Assembly: GCF_902706035.1 (NCBI RefSeq)
Contig: NZ_CACSJA010000001.1
Coordinates: 1-64,000, forward strand
DNA: 64,000 nucleotides
Direction: 5' to 3'
Source of the DNA: Pantoea sp. 18069
Lineage (GTDB): Bacteria; Pseudomonadota; Gammaproteobacteria; Burkholderiales; Burkholderiaceae_C
Shown: positions 16,543-25,709 of the stretch, in pieces
Layout of the letters: the number at the start of each line of letters is the position of its first letter
Position numbering within the stretch: the stretch's first letter is position 1
Made by a program: the position numbers and the translations under genes
Notes under the pieces: model-generated
What the model saw: the letters and a program-made list of their open reading frames with translations, nothing else
The model's database searches: none
What the model was told of the DNA's origin: nothing

Positions 16543-17586
16543 ATGGCCCACAAGCGCTACACCCGCTACATCCACGCACTTTGCGCGGCGCTCATTCTGG
16601 CGGGTTGTGGCGGTGAAGACGGGGAAGGCGGCGCCGGGCCGCAAGCGCCCGCGTCCAGCGTCCAGGAAAGCGCTGATGCCACGATCCTCCCCCGGGAAAA
16701 CTGCGCGAGCGCGGCGGCCGGCATCATCGAAGCTCACTCCGAAGCCATGGGCGGATTCAGCAATATCGGCTCCACCTGCTATGCGAACTCCGCCCTGAAA
16801 TTCCTGATCCATTCCGCCGATGCAAAGCGGCTTGCAAACCACCTTCACGCGTTTGCAGCGGCCAGCAACGACGGGCATCGCCATGCCGCGCAACAGTTCG
16901 TCAAGCTCATCGAAAGCACTTATTCGCAGGCAGGCCCCATGCGCGAGGATTTATCGAACTTCTTCGCCAGCCTGCAGGCCTTGCCGGCCTTCTCCCAGGT
17001 CAATGCTGCAGGTGAATGGCGCTTCCAGATCGTTGGCAGGCAGCAGGATGCGAGCGAGTTCCTGATGAAATTATCGGAATCATTTGACCTGAGCGCGTTA
17101 TACGGCACGGCGATTGCGCTCAAGGATTTCAACAATCAGTTCAGCACCAGCCATGAATACTGGACAGTCCTCAAAATATCCAGCCCGGACGACAGCCTGC
17201 AGGACATTTTCGACAGCACCGATGCCGCCGGCTGGCGCGTATCCCCCGGCGCGCAACCCAGGCAACTGACGGTCAGAATCGACAGTGCACGCCACGACGC
17301 CAGCGGCACCCATATGCTCGGCACGGGAAATTTCGATTTCAATCAAGCGGTCATTCTTCACGCGACGGATGCGGCGGACAACAGCCGACTGACCATCACG
17401 CTCGAGCCAAGGGAAGTGATCGAGTTCCGCGGCGCCGACAACGCCGGGCATTACCGCGTTTATGCCAAGGATGGGAAATGGTCCCGGCACGACGACGATC
17501 AGATTCACACCCTCGATCAAATGCCGGCCATTGACAACGCAAGACTGATCAATTTCGCCATTGCAAAGATCGAAACGGCATCCTGA
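16543..17586 (+). CDS. Lipoprotein with a ubiquitin-specific-protease-like (peptidase C19) domain
   Basis: A 347-residue protein. The signal peptide ends in a lipobox LILAGC (C22), so it should be lipid-anchored outside the cytoplasm, and an acidic Gly/Ala spacer follows. The body carries the three hallmark boxes of eukaryotic ubiquitin-specific proteases in order. The Cys box is GFSNIGSTCYANSALKFL (residues 71-88; catalytic C79, oxyanion N74 five residues before it). The QQD box is QQDASEFLMKLSESF (167-181). The His box is AGHYRVYAKDGKWSRHDDD (301-319; H303, acid D317-D319). Total domain size (about 280) suits a minimal USP without the Cys4 zinc ribbon. C19 enzymes cleave ubiquitin or ubiquitin-like isopeptide bonds. 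The family is mainly eukaryotic with scattered bacterial members, so a host-, predator- or ubiquitin-like-directed role is possible. It is monocistronic behind the tRNA-Lys array. Fold assignment is by motif reading only. Confidence 0.78.
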   Translation: MAHKRYTRYIHALCAALILAGCGGEDGEGGAGPQAPASSVQESADATILPRENCASAAAGIIEAHSEAMGGFSNIGSTCYANSALKFLIHSADAKRLANHLHAFAAASNDGHRHAAQQFVKLIESTYSQAGPMREDLSNFFASLQALPAFSQVNAAGEWRFQIVGRQQDASEFLMKLSESFDLSALYGTAIALKDFNNQFSTSHEYWTVLKISSPDDSLQDIFDSTDAAGWRVSPGAQPRQLTVRIDSARHDASGTHMLGTGNFDFNQAVILHATDAADNSRLTITLEPREVIEFRGADNAGHYRVYAKDGKWSRHDDDQIHTLDQMPAIDNARLINFAIAKIETAS

Positions 17587-17731
17587 GAGCACCCCTCAAG
17601 CGACTGCACCACCAGTCCACGCAGCTGCAGCGGACTTTTGCTTTGCACGGCACAATCAGCACGCTGCCTGCACACCCTGCCATTGGCGTCAGGCGCGCGC
17701 CACTGCATTCGCCCTCTTCTTGCCACGCCCC

Positions 17732-18964
17732 ATGCACCCTCAAGCCCAACAACTCTGGCGCGGCCCGCGCTGGACCCTGTCGATTTTGCTGGCCCTGCTG
17801 GGCATGCTCGGCCCGTTCTCCATAGACACCTACCTGCCCGCGTTCTCCGGCATCGCCCAGGCACTGGGCGCGACACCGGTGCAGATGCAGCAGACGCTGT
17901 CGGCCTATCTGTTCGGCTTTGCGTTCATGAACCTGTTCCATGGCGCGCTGGCCGACAGCTTCGGCCGCCGCCCGGTCGTGCTGTGGGGCCTGGCCATCTT
18001 CACGCTGGCTTCGGCCGGCTGCGCGCTGTCGCAGAACATCGGCCAGCTGGTGTTCTTTCGCGCGCTGCAAGGCCTGTCCACGGGCGCGGGCATCGTCGTC
18101 TCGCGCGCCGTGATCCGCGACATGTTCCCGCCCTCGGAAGCGCAGAAAGTCATGAGCCAGGTGACAATCTTCTTTGGCGCCGCACCGGCCATCGCGCCCA
18201 TCGCCGGCGGCTGGCTGCTGGTCCTGGCGGGCTGGCACAGCATCTTCTGGTTTCTGACGCTGATCGGCGTGCTGCTGTGGAGCATCAACTACCGGCTGCT
18301 GCCCGAAACCCTGCATCCGGAATTGCGCCAGCCTTTCGAGACCCGCCACCTGATGCGCGGCTACTGGAAGCTGGGCACGAGCCCGCGCTTTCTGCTGCTG
18401 GCGCTGGCCAGCGGCGTGCCGTTCAACGGCATGTTCCTCTACGTGATGGCCGCGCCCGCGTTTCTCGGCGATCACCTGGGGCTGGGCCCGACCGAGTTCT
18501 TCTGGCTGTTCCTGCTGATCATCTCCGGCATCATGACCGGCGCCTGGCTCAGCGGCCGCCTCGCGGGCCGCATTCCACCCAAGCGCCAGATCCGCCACGG
18601 CTTCGTGATCATGCTGCTGACATCGGTGCTCAACGTGATTGCCACGCTGGCGCTGCCGGTGCACGCCAGCTGGGCGATGCTGCCGATTGCGCTGTTCTCG
18701 CTGGGCTGGGCGCTGATGGTACCGGTCGTGACGCTGCTGGTGCTAGACCTCTACCCCGAACGCCGCGGCATGGCCTCGTCGCTGCAGGCCTTCATCGGCT
18801 CGGCCGCCAACGGCCTGGTCGCCGGCCTGCTCGCGCCGCTGGTGATGCACTCGACCCTGGGGCTGGCGGTATCGTCGCTGGCACTGATGCTGGTCGGCCT
18901 GGGCGCCTGGATCTACCTGCACTGGCGCTGGCCGGATATTGGACGACGCAGCGCGGAGGATTGA
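17732..18964 (+). CDS. Bcr/CflA family MFS drug efflux transporter
   Basis: A 410-residue protein with twelve predicted membrane segments. The first (LSILLALLGMLGPFSIDTYLPAF) carries the D-T-Y-L-P signature of the 12-TM DHA1/Bcr-CflA subfamily. The loop 2-3 motif ADSFGRRPVVLWGL and the TM4 motif RALQGLSTGAGIVVSRAVIRD are both present. The family is a proton-coupled exporter of drugs such as bicyclomycin or chloramphenicol, but the real substrate is unknown. The start MHPQAQQLW at 17732 puts the first helix at residue 15. Confidence 0.92.
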   Translation: MHPQAQQLWRGPRWTLSILLALLGMLGPFSIDTYLPAFSGIAQALGATPVQMQQTLSAYLFGFAFMNLFHGALADSFGRRPVVLWGLAIFTLASAGCALSQNIGQLVFFRALQGLSTGAGIVVSRAVIRDMFPPSEAQKVMSQVTIFFGAAPAIAPIAGGWLLVLAGWHSIFWFLTLIGVLLWSINYRLLPETLHPELRQPFETRHLMRGYWKLGTSPRFLLLALASGVPFNGMFLYVMAAPAFLGDHLGLGPTEFFWLFLLIISGIMTGAWLSGRLAGRIPPKRQIRHGFVIMLLTSVLNVIATLALPVHASWAMLPIALFSLGWALMVPVVTLLVLDLYPERRGMASSLQAFIGSAANGLVAGLLAPLVMHSTLGLAVSSLALMLVGLGAWIYLHWRWPDIGRRSAED

Positions 18965-19348
18965 GCCCCAGAGCACCAGCCAGGAATGCCCAGCAGGAAA
19001 GCCTGCGCAACACCTCGCCATGCCACAGCGCATGCGGCTGACCGATGCGCAGCCGGCCAGCCGCAACTATGCGCGGGCGACGAACTGCAGGTGGAATTCA
19101 GCGGCGGTGTACTCGCCAGCGGACACATCGCGCATTGCCGCAGCGCGCACGGCCTGGTGCGGATACAAAAAAGTGTGCCTGCAGCATGAACGCAAGCTCA
19201 GCACCGCGGGATCGGGCACCCGCCGGCTCTGGGGCTTCGGGACGGACCGGCAACGATCGTCCGAAGAGCCCCACGCAAACGTTGCAGGCACCGTCGCAGG
19301 CCTCGCACCGCCAGCGCCTCGCCTTATCCACATCGTCGGGCAGCATTC
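18965..19348. other. 384-base gap without a supported gene
   Basis: Several short frames exist (for example plus-strand 19020-19189), but none has a family signature or a ribosome-binding site. It separates core genes from the catabolic island and may contain degraded coding DNA. No terminator was seen for the island operon. Confidence 0.4.
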
Positions 19349-20074
19349 TCAGCTCACCATGTAACCCCCATCCACCGGCAGGATCACCCCGGTCATGAAA
19401 CCGGCCGCCGGAGTGCACAGGAAGACCGCCGCCCGGGCCACGTCCTGCGGCGTGCCCCAGCGGGCCAACGGCGTACGTGCCAGGATGGGACCCGCGCGCG
19501 CCGGGTCATCCTGCAGGGCCTGGGTCAACGGCGTGGCGATCCAGCCCGGCGCGATGGCATTGACGCGGATGCCGTCGGCCGCATAGGCGATTGCCAGCGA
19601 CTTGGTGAGTTGCCCCACGCCGCCTTTGCTCGCAGAATAGGCGGGCACCAGGCTGCCGCCGAAAAAGGTCAGCATCGATGCGGTGTTCACGATACAGCCG
19701 CGCGCGGCCTGGAGCCTGCTGCGCGCGGCCGTGCACACGCGCATGGTACCGGTGAGGTTTACGTCCAGCACCCGCTGGAAGACATCCAGTTCATGCTCGG
19801 CGCCACGCTGGATGATGCCGGCGCAGTTGAACACGATGTCGAGCCGGTCGAGGTCCGCCAGTGCCTCGTCCACGTCCGGCTGGCGAGTGACGTCGGCCTG
19901 GCGCATCTGCACCGAAGCATCCAACGTGCCGTCGCCCAGCCCCAGGCCCAGCGCCACCACTCGGGCACCCAGTGAAGCAAAGTGGTTGGCAATCACCGCG
20001 CCAATGCCCTGCGTGGCCCCCGTCACCAGCGCCGTCTTGCCTGCGAACAGATCTTTGCGATAGGTTTCGTCCAT
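19349..20074 (-). CDS. SDR family NAD(P)-dependent oxidoreductase (last gene of the island operon)
   Basis: A 241-residue classical short-chain dehydrogenase. The cofactor motif TGATQGIG is at residues 18-25, NCAG in beta-4 follows, and the catalytic tyrosine/lysine are in YSASKGG with an upstream serine (NTASM). The C-terminal GVILPVDGGYMV is typical. It probably oxidises or reduces a hydroxyl/keto group of the island substrate; the acidic/hydrophobic ADV pattern after beta-3 does not decide NAD or NADP. It starts 10 bases after the Bug protein stop, so it is co-transcribed. It is a different SDR from the one at 26935-27684. Confidence 0.9.
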   Translation of the reverse strand: MDETYRKDLFAGKTALVTGATQGIGAVIANHFASLGARVVALGLGLGDGTLDASVQMRQADVTRQPDVDEALADLDRLDIVFNCAGIIQRGAEHELDVFQRVLDVNLTGTMRVCTAARSRLQAARGCIVNTASMLTFFGGSLVPAYSASKGGVGQLTKSLAIAYAADGIRVNAIAPGWIATPLTQALQDDPARAGPILARTPLARWGTPQDVARAAVFLCTPAAGFMTGVILPVDGGYMVS

Positions 20075-20084
20075 GCCCGATCCT

Positions 20085-21065
20085 TCAGTTGTTCTTCAAG
20101 TTCAGCGACTGGACCAGGTCGTTGAAAAGCACACTGTCCTTGACCATGCGCTCGCGAAAGCCCTGGTCGTCGGCATAGACGAAACCCAAGTTCTGTTTGT
20201 CGAGCACCGCGCGGAACGCGGACTCATCCACGATCTTCGTGGCCGCGGTCTTGAGGTAGGCCAACACCTCAGCCGGCATCTTCTTGGGGCCGGCGATGCC
20301 GCGCCAGGTACCGATGCTCAGATCGATCCCCTTTTCCTTCAGCGTGGGCACCTTGTCGAAGTTCTTCAGGCGTTGGTCGGCCATCACGGCCAGCATCTTG
20401 AGCTTGCCTGCCTGCAACTGCTGCGCCACCTCGGCCGGGCTCACGGATACCGCGTCCACATGCCCGCCCAGCAGTGCCAGTACAGCCGGTCCTGCGCCTG
20501 GGTACGGAATGTGGTTGAACTCGATACCGGTCTTCTGCCCCAGCGCCGCTGCGGCAAAATGCCAGATGCCGCCGTTGCTGCCATTGCCCATGCCAATCTT
20601 GCCGGGCTCCTTTTTGGCTGCGGCCAGGAATTCCTCAACGGTGTTCCATGGCGCATCGGCGCGCACGGTGATGGCCGCGGGATCCGCATTGAACTGGATG
20701 ATGGGCTGCACATCGTCGTAGCCGAACTTGGCCAGGCCCATGGGCTTGAGCGTGACCAGCTCCACCGTCACCACAGCGAGCTTGTAGCCGTCAGGCTTGG
20801 AGTTGATCATGTCGATCCAGCCGATGGCGCCGCTGGCTCCCGGCTTGTTCAGCACCATCACGCTCTGCGGCATGTGCCTGCGCGCCGCATCCGAGAAAGC
20901 GCGGGCCACGCCGTCGGTGCCACCGCCAGGCTGGAACGGCACAATCAGTTCTATCGGCCGGACAGGAAAATTCGTCGCATGTGCGGCGCCGCCCCATGCG
21001 GTCTGCGCCGCAATGCCCGCAGCGGCCAGTCTGAGTGCGCCACGGCGCGAAATTTGAATGGACAT
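20085..21065 (-). CDS. Bug/TctC family tripartite tricarboxylate transporter substrate-binding protein
   Basis: A 326-residue periplasmic binding protein. The signal region SRRGALRLAAAGIAAQTAWG is followed by AHA and the mature start FPVRPIELIVPFQPGGGTDGVAR, the Bug signature. PSQ-like loops such as KPGASGAIG and GNGSNGGIWH complete the family pattern. The ATG at 21065 has AGGAGA upstream. Bug proteins bind organic acids, nicotinate or similar small anions. No TctA or TctB membrane partner is present in the window, so this is an orphan receptor, common in Burkholderiales. The twin arginine near the start may make it a Tat substrate. Confidence 0.92.
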   Translation of the reverse strand: MSIQISRRGALRLAAAGIAAQTAWGGAAHATNFPVRPIELIVPFQPGGGTDGVARAFSDAARRHMPQSVMVLNKPGASGAIGWIDMINSKPDGYKLAVVTVELVTLKPMGLAKFGYDDVQPIIQFNADPAAITVRADAPWNTVEEFLAAAKKEPGKIGMGNGSNGGIWHFAAAALGQKTGIEFNHIPYPGAGPAVLALLGGHVDAVSVSPAEVAQQLQAGKLKMLAVMADQRLKNFDKVPTLKEKGIDLSIGTWRGIAGPKKMPAEVLAYLKTAATKIVDESAFRAVLDKQNLGFVYADDQGFRERMVKDSVLFNDLVQSLNLKNN

Positions 21066-21151
21066 TTGTGTCTCCTGGGATAGATCTACGGTAAAGCTCA
21101 GCATCTCTTTCAAAAGCCGGGCCATGCGGATTGCCCGGCTTGTCATGCGTC

Positions 21152-22702
21152 TCAAACCATGACGCTGATCTGCCATGGCACGAACTCCTGCTGCCCATAG
21201 CCATGGCATTCGCTGCGCGAGCGTTCACCCGAGGCGATGTCCAGGAAGCGCTGAAACAGCTCGGCCCCTAGTTCAGGAATGGTGCGGTGCCCGTCCAGCA
21301 CTTCGCCACAGTTCATGTCCATGTCATCCGACTGCCGCTCCCACAGCGCGGTATTGGTTGCCAGCTTGAAGGAAGGCGATGGCGCGCAGCCATAGGCCGA
21401 GCCTCGACCCGTGGTGAAGCAGATCAGGTTGGCCCCCCCAGCCACCTGGCCGGTCGCTGAAACCGGGTCGAAGCCGGGCGTGTCCATGAACACCAGGCCT
21501 TGCGCCCGTACCGGCTGGGCGTATTCATAGACATCCACGAGGTTGCTGGAGCCCCCCTTGGCGATACCACCCAGCGACTTTTCCAGCACCGTGGTCAGGC
21601 CGCCCGCCTTGTTGCCGGAAGAAGGGTTGTTGTTCAGCGCCGCACCATTGCGGGCGCAATAGTCCTCCCACCAGCGGATGCGCGCAACCAGCTTGCGACC
21701 GACCTCGGGCGTTTGCGCGCGGCGAGTGAGCAGATGCTCGGCACCATAGATCTCGGGCGTTTCCGACAAAATGGCCGTGCCGCCATGCTGAACCAGGAGG
21801 TCAACCGCGGCGCCAAGCACCGGATTGGCTGAAATCCCCGAATAGCCATCGGAGCCACCGCATTGCAGTCCGACGAGCAAATGGCTTGCTGGCACCGGTT
21901 CACGCCGCACGGCATTGGCTGCCGGCAGCATCTCGCGGATCAGCTCGATGCCGTGGGCGATGGTCTTGGTGGTGCCGCCCGTATCCTGAATCGTGAAAGC
22001 GCGCAGGCGCTCGCCGTCCTGCAGACCCTGGGTGGCCAGCAGTTGGGGGATCTGGTTGGTTTCGCAGCCCAGGCCGATGACCAGCAGGCTGGCAAAGTTG
22101 GGGTGGCAGGCATAGCCACCCAAAGTGCGCTGCAGCATGGCCAAACCTTCGCCCTCGGCATCCATCGCGCAGCCCGTGCCGTGGGTGAGGGCAACCACTC
22201 CGTCCACGTTCGGAAAATCGGCCAACGCCTCGGGATGAATGTCACGGCGGAAATGATCGGCAATGGCGCGCGCCACCGTGGCCGAGCAGTTCACCGAAGT
22301 CAGAATGCCGATGTAGTTGCGTGTTGCCACACGGCCATCTGCGCGGACGATGCCTTGGAACGTAGCCGGTGCGGCCACTGACGTGGTGGGGCGGGCCTCC
22401 TCGCCAAAAGCGTAGTCACGCGTGAAATCACCCATGGCCAGGTTGTGGGAGTGCACATGCTGGCCTGGCTGGATGGCCTTGCTGGCAAAGCCGATGATCT
22501 GCCCGTAGCGCCGCACGGGCGCTCCCTGGGCAACGGCACGCGTGGCCATCTTGTGGCCCGGCGGAATCAGCCCGGCGACAGCGACCCCTTCTGAAGAAAT
22601 AAGAGTACCTGTCACCAGTTGATCAAGAGCAATGACGACGTCGTCTTGCGGATGCAGCCGGATAACGCGCACGGCTGATGATGCGTCGGAAGGATTCAGC
22701 AT
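21152..22702 (-). CDS. UxaA/GarD family hydrolase (altronate/galactarate dehydratase-like)
   Basis: A 516-residue fused protein. An N-terminal SAF domain (about residues 1-95, with the family-type HVHSHNL motif) is joined to the dehydratase body, with cysteine-rich motifs THGTGCAM, GLGCETNQ, LQCGGSDG and GRGSAYGCAPSPSFK. The family dehydrates sugar acids such as D-altronate or galactarate with Fe2+. The homologous SuyAB instead releases sulfite from (R)-sulfolactate, so substrate cannot be assigned by family alone. It lies between the ABC transporter genes and the orphan Bug gene in one operon and is likely the key lyase of the pathway. Confidence 0.9.
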   Translation of the reverse strand: MLNPSDASSAVRVIRLHPQDDVVIALDQLVTGTLISSEGVAVAGLIPPGHKMATRAVAQGAPVRRYGQIIGFASKAIQPGQHVHSHNLAMGDFTRDYAFGEEARPTTSVAAPATFQGIVRADGRVATRNYIGILTSVNCSATVARAIADHFRRDIHPEALADFPNVDGVVALTHGTGCAMDAEGEGLAMLQRTLGGYACHPNFASLLVIGLGCETNQIPQLLATQGLQDGERLRAFTIQDTGGTTKTIAHGIELIREMLPAANAVRREPVPASHLLVGLQCGGSDGYSGISANPVLGAAVDLLVQHGGTAILSETPEIYGAEHLLTRRAQTPEVGRKLVARIRWWEDYCARNGAALNNNPSSGNKAGGLTTVLEKSLGGIAKGGSSNLVDVYEYAQPVRAQGLVFMDTPGFDPVSATGQVAGGANLICFTTGRGSAYGCAPSPSFKLATNTALWERQSDDMDMNCGEVLDGHRTIPELGAELFQRFLDIASGERSRSECHGYGQQEFVPWQISVMV

Positions 22703-22730
22703 GGGGTTTTCTCAAATCAAGATAGAGGGG

Positions 22731-23531
22731 TTACTGCAGCATGTCTGCCGGCAACGGCATGCCGTGATAGCGGATGTAGATTTCATTGAGCTTGCCGTTC
22801 TTGAGGTTGGTCTTGACCCAGTTGTCCAGCCAGGCCTTCAGTTCTGGTTCGTTCTTGCGCAGTCCGACGCCATAGGGATTGGTTTTCATGGTGAACTTGA
22901 CCACGAGGTCACGCGACGGATTGACCTTCTTCAATGCCATGACCACGCTGGGCGGCGTGGCGATGTAGTCTTGCTGGCCCGTCACGACGGCGGTATTGGA
23001 CGTGGAATCGTCTTCGTAGCGCACGATGGTGAAGCTTGGAACATCTTTTCTGGCGCGGGTCAGCTCCTGGTCCATCGTGGTGCCCCGGGTAACTGCAATG
23101 GTTTTACCGGCCAGATCGGCAAAGGACGCAACGGCGGAGGCCGCCGGGCCGGCGATCACGATAGGAACCACGCCATATGGCTCGGAATAGTCCACCACCT
23201 TCTTGCGGTCTTCCGTGATGGAGAAGGAAGCCATGACGATGTCGGCCTTGCGGGTGAGCAGGAACGGCACCCGGTTCGGCCCGGTCACTGGCACGATCTG
23301 CAAATCCACACCCATGTCCTGCGCGAGCAGCCTGGCCGCGTCCACGTCGGAGCCGGCCTGCCGGGCCTGGCCGTCCACCATGCCGTAAGGCAAAGAGCCG
23401 ATGTCCACCGCGATGAGGATCTTCTTGCGCTGCTTGATGGTTTCCAGCGCGTTCGAAGCATGGGCGACAGTAGCGCCTGCACCGAGCAGGAGCGCGGCCA
23501 AGGCCGAAAAAGTACGTCGATTGAACTTCAT
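22731..23531 (-). CDS. ABC transporter substrate-binding protein, family 3 (amino-acid type)
   Basis: A 266-residue periplasmic protein. The signal peptide MKFNRRTFSALAALLLGAGA is cleaved near AHA|SNA. SBP_bac_3 features follow: KKILIAVDIGSLPYG, the specificity-loop region DVDAARLLAQDMGV, TRKADIVMASFSITEDRKK, and the C-terminal lobe with DYIATPPSVV. These receptors bind amino acids, opines and some other small zwitterions or acids. It is followed by its ATPase and two permeases on the operon's upstream side, making a complete importer. Confidence 0.93.
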   Translation of the reverse strand: MKFNRRTFSALAALLLGAGATVAHASNALETIKQRKKILIAVDIGSLPYGMVDGQARQAGSDVDAARLLAQDMGVDLQIVPVTGPNRVPFLLTRKADIVMASFSITEDRKKVVDYSEPYGVVPIVIAGPAASAVASFADLAGKTIAVTRGTTMDQELTRARKDVPSFTIVRYEDDSTSNTAVVTGQQDYIATPPSVVMALKKVNPSRDLVVKFTMKTNPYGVGLRKNEPELKAWLDNWVKTNLKNGKLNEIYIRYHGMPLPADMLQ

Positions 23532-23577
23532 GGGATATGTCTCTTGATGAGGGTGAAAAATGAAATGACCTACAGGC

Positions 23578-24306
23578 TCACAGCCCGTTGGCCACGAATT
23601 GCTGCAGTTCCGGAGTCGTGGGGCTGTTCAGCAGATCCCTGCCGCCGTGCTCCCAGACAATGCCCTGGTGCATGAACAGGATCTGATCGGCCACCGAGCG
23701 GGCAAACGCCATCTCGTGCGTGACCAGCACCATCGTCATGCCGTCCTGTGCGAGCCGCTCGATAACGCGCAGCACCTCGCCGGTGAGTTGCGGGTCCAGC
23801 GCCGAAGTCACTTCGTCGAACAGCATGAGCTTGGGCTCCATGGCCAGCGAGCGAGCGATGGCCACACGCTGCTGCTGGCCTCCGGAGAGCTGTTCTGGGT
23901 AGTAGGCAGCGCGCTCCTCCAGCCCGACCTTGCGCAGCATCTGCATGCCCAGCTCTTCTGCCTGCTTGCGTGCAATGCCTTTGACTTTGCGCGGCGCCAG
24001 GGTCACGTTCTGCAGCACGGTGAGATGGGGAAACAGGTTGTAGCTCTGGAACACGATGCCGACCTCCTGCCGCAACGCCAGCAGATCGACCGTGCCCGAG
24101 TGCATATCCCGGCCGCAAACCTGCAGCTCACCTCCCTGGAGGGTTTCCAGGCCGTTGATGCAGCGCAACGCCGTGGTCTTGCCTGAGCCGCTGCGGCCAA
24201 TCAGCGCGACCACCTGACCGCGACCGACAGAAAAGCTCACCCCCTTGAGGACCTGCGCGGTGCCGAACGACTTGCAGACTTTGTGAAAGCGGACGATGTC
24301 ATCCAT
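23578..24306 (-). CDS. ABC transporter ATP-binding protein (amino-acid importer, PAAT type)
   Basis: A 242-residue ATPase with Walker A GRSGSGKTT, Q-loop FQSYNLFPHLTV, signature LSGGQQQR and Walker B PKLMLFDEVTSALDP. The sequence LVTHEMAFARSVADQILFMHQG is diagnostic of the GlnQ/HisP branch. The start MDDIVRFHKV at 24306 has AAGGATA upstream; an upstream ATG at 24330 adds eight residues without family match. It drives the permeases encoded just upstream. Confidence 0.95.
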   Translation of the reverse strand: MDDIVRFHKVCKSFGTAQVLKGVSFSVGRGQVVALIGRSGSGKTTALRCINGLETLQGGELQVCGRDMHSGTVDLLALRQEVGIVFQSYNLFPHLTVLQNVTLAPRKVKGIARKQAEELGMQMLRKVGLEERAAYYPEQLSGGQQQRVAIARSLAMEPKLMLFDEVTSALDPQLTGEVLRVIERLAQDGMTMVLVTHEMAFARSVADQILFMHQGIVWEHGGRDLLNSPTTPELQQFVANGL

Positions 24307-24339
24307 GGGAAATATCCTTGTTATATGCAATGGCCGTGG

Positions 24340-24987
24340 TCAGCGCCGCCCCAGGCGCTTTTCAAGGCGGTACGCCAGCGAAGAGAGGGGATAGCAGATC
24401 GCGAAGTACAGCAACGCGGCCAATGTGAAGACGATGAACGGCTTGAAGGTGGAGTTGTTCACCACCCGTGCGGAATAGGTCAGGTCGAAGAACCCGATGA
24501 CCACGGCATAGGACGAGTTCTTGACGATCTGCACCAGGAACCCCACCGTCGGCGCGACGGCGATGCGCACTGCCTGCGGCAGGATCACGTAGCCCACGCG
24601 CTGCAAAGGCCGCAGCGCCAGACATTCAGCGGCCTCCCACTGCGTACGCGGCACGGCCTGGATGCAGCCCTTCCAGATTTCGCCGAGGTAGGCGCTGGCA
24701 TACGCCGTCATGGCGAGCCCGGCCGCGACCAGCGAAGGCAGGTCAAAGCCAGCAATGCTGATGCCGAAATAACACAGGAACATGATCACCGGCAGCGGAA
24801 TGCCTTGGACCAGTTGCACATAAGCGCCGGTCACGCGGCGCAGCAGCCAGCCGCCGCGGGCGAGGGCCAGCGCGATCGGCAGGCCCGCCAGCGCTCCGCC
24901 GACAAATCCCATGAGCGAGAGCACCAGCGTCCAGCCCGCACCCTTGAAGATGAAGCCGACCAGGTCGAGCGAAATTCCGAACAGCAT
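24340..24987 (-). CDS. ABC transporter permease (HisM/GlnP family)
   Basis: A 215-residue inner-membrane permease with about five membrane segments and the coupling EAA loop (EAAECLALRPLQRVGYVILPQA). It pairs with the second permease at 25015 to form a heterodimeric channel. It lies 27 bases downstream of that gene in the same operon. Confidence 0.93.
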   Translation of the reverse strand: MLFGISLDLVGFIFKGAGWTLVLSLMGFVGGALAGLPIALALARGGWLLRRVTGAYVQLVQGIPLPVIMFLCYFGISIAGFDLPSLVAAGLAMTAYASAYLGEIWKGCIQAVPRTQWEAAECLALRPLQRVGYVILPQAVRIAVAPTVGFLVQIVKNSSYAVVIGFFDLTYSARVVNNSTFKPFIVFTLAALLYFAICYPLSSLAYRLEKRLGRR

Positions 24988-25014
24988 GCTGTTTTCCTTC
25001 TGGTATTCAGGAGA

Positions 25015-25698
25015 TCAGAGCGGCGTCTTGAGACGGCGGCGACGAGCGAAGGCGAGGTTGGCCAGGCCCCCCATGGTCAGGCGCAGCAGCCACGACATGA
25101 CGAGGTAGATGCCGGCGATGACGAGGTAGATCTCGAAGCCACGGAAGGTATCGGACTGGATGCCGTAACCGGCAGCCGTCAGTTCTTCCGCAGAAATCTG
25201 CGACATGATGGAAGTGGCCAGCATCATCAGCACGAATTGGCTGATGAGCGCTGGATACATGCGCTCCACCGCCTGCGGCAGGATGACGAGCCGCAGCACC
25301 TTCCAGCGCGACATTCCCAGGCATGACGCAGCTTCCAGTTGACCGCGCGGGATCGACTCCATGCCGGCCCGCACGATCTCGGCGGTATAGGCCGACACAT
25401 TGATCACCAGCGCGATGATTGCGGCCGCGAGCGCCGGCACACGAACCTGAATTGCCGCCAAACCGAAAAACAGCCAGAAAGCCTGGACCACCAGCGGCGT
25501 GTTGCGCAGCAGCTCCACATAGAACACCACCGCCTTGCGCAGCAGCGGGCCGCCTTGCGTGCGGGCCACGGCGAGCGCCACGCCGAAGACGAAGCCAAAC
25601 ACGATGGTCGTCACGGACATGCGCAGGGTCAGCAGTGTGCCGTCAACCAGTGCCGGCCAATGCGTCGCGAGAAAGCTGAAATCGAATTCGTAATGCAT
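25015..25698 (-). CDS. ABC transporter permease (HisM/GlnP family)
   Basis: A 227-residue permease with an EAA loop EAASCLGMSRWKVLRLVILP and about five membrane segments. I chose the ATG at 25698 (MHYEFDFSFL). A TTG at 25713 would add five residues and overlap the Ldh-family stop. Partner of the permease at 24340. Confidence 0.92.
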   Translation of the reverse strand: MHYEFDFSFLATHWPALVDGTLLTLRMSVTTIVFGFVFGVALAVARTQGGPLLRKAVVFYVELLRNTPLVVQAFWLFFGLAAIQVRVPALAAAIIALVINVSAYTAEIVRAGMESIPRGQLEAASCLGMSRWKVLRLVILPQAVERMYPALISQFVLMMLATSIMSQISAEELTAAGYGIQSDTFRGFEIYLVIAGIYLVMSWLLRLTMGGLANLAFARRRRLKTPL

Positions 25699-25709
25699 GT
25701 GCCTGGTAC

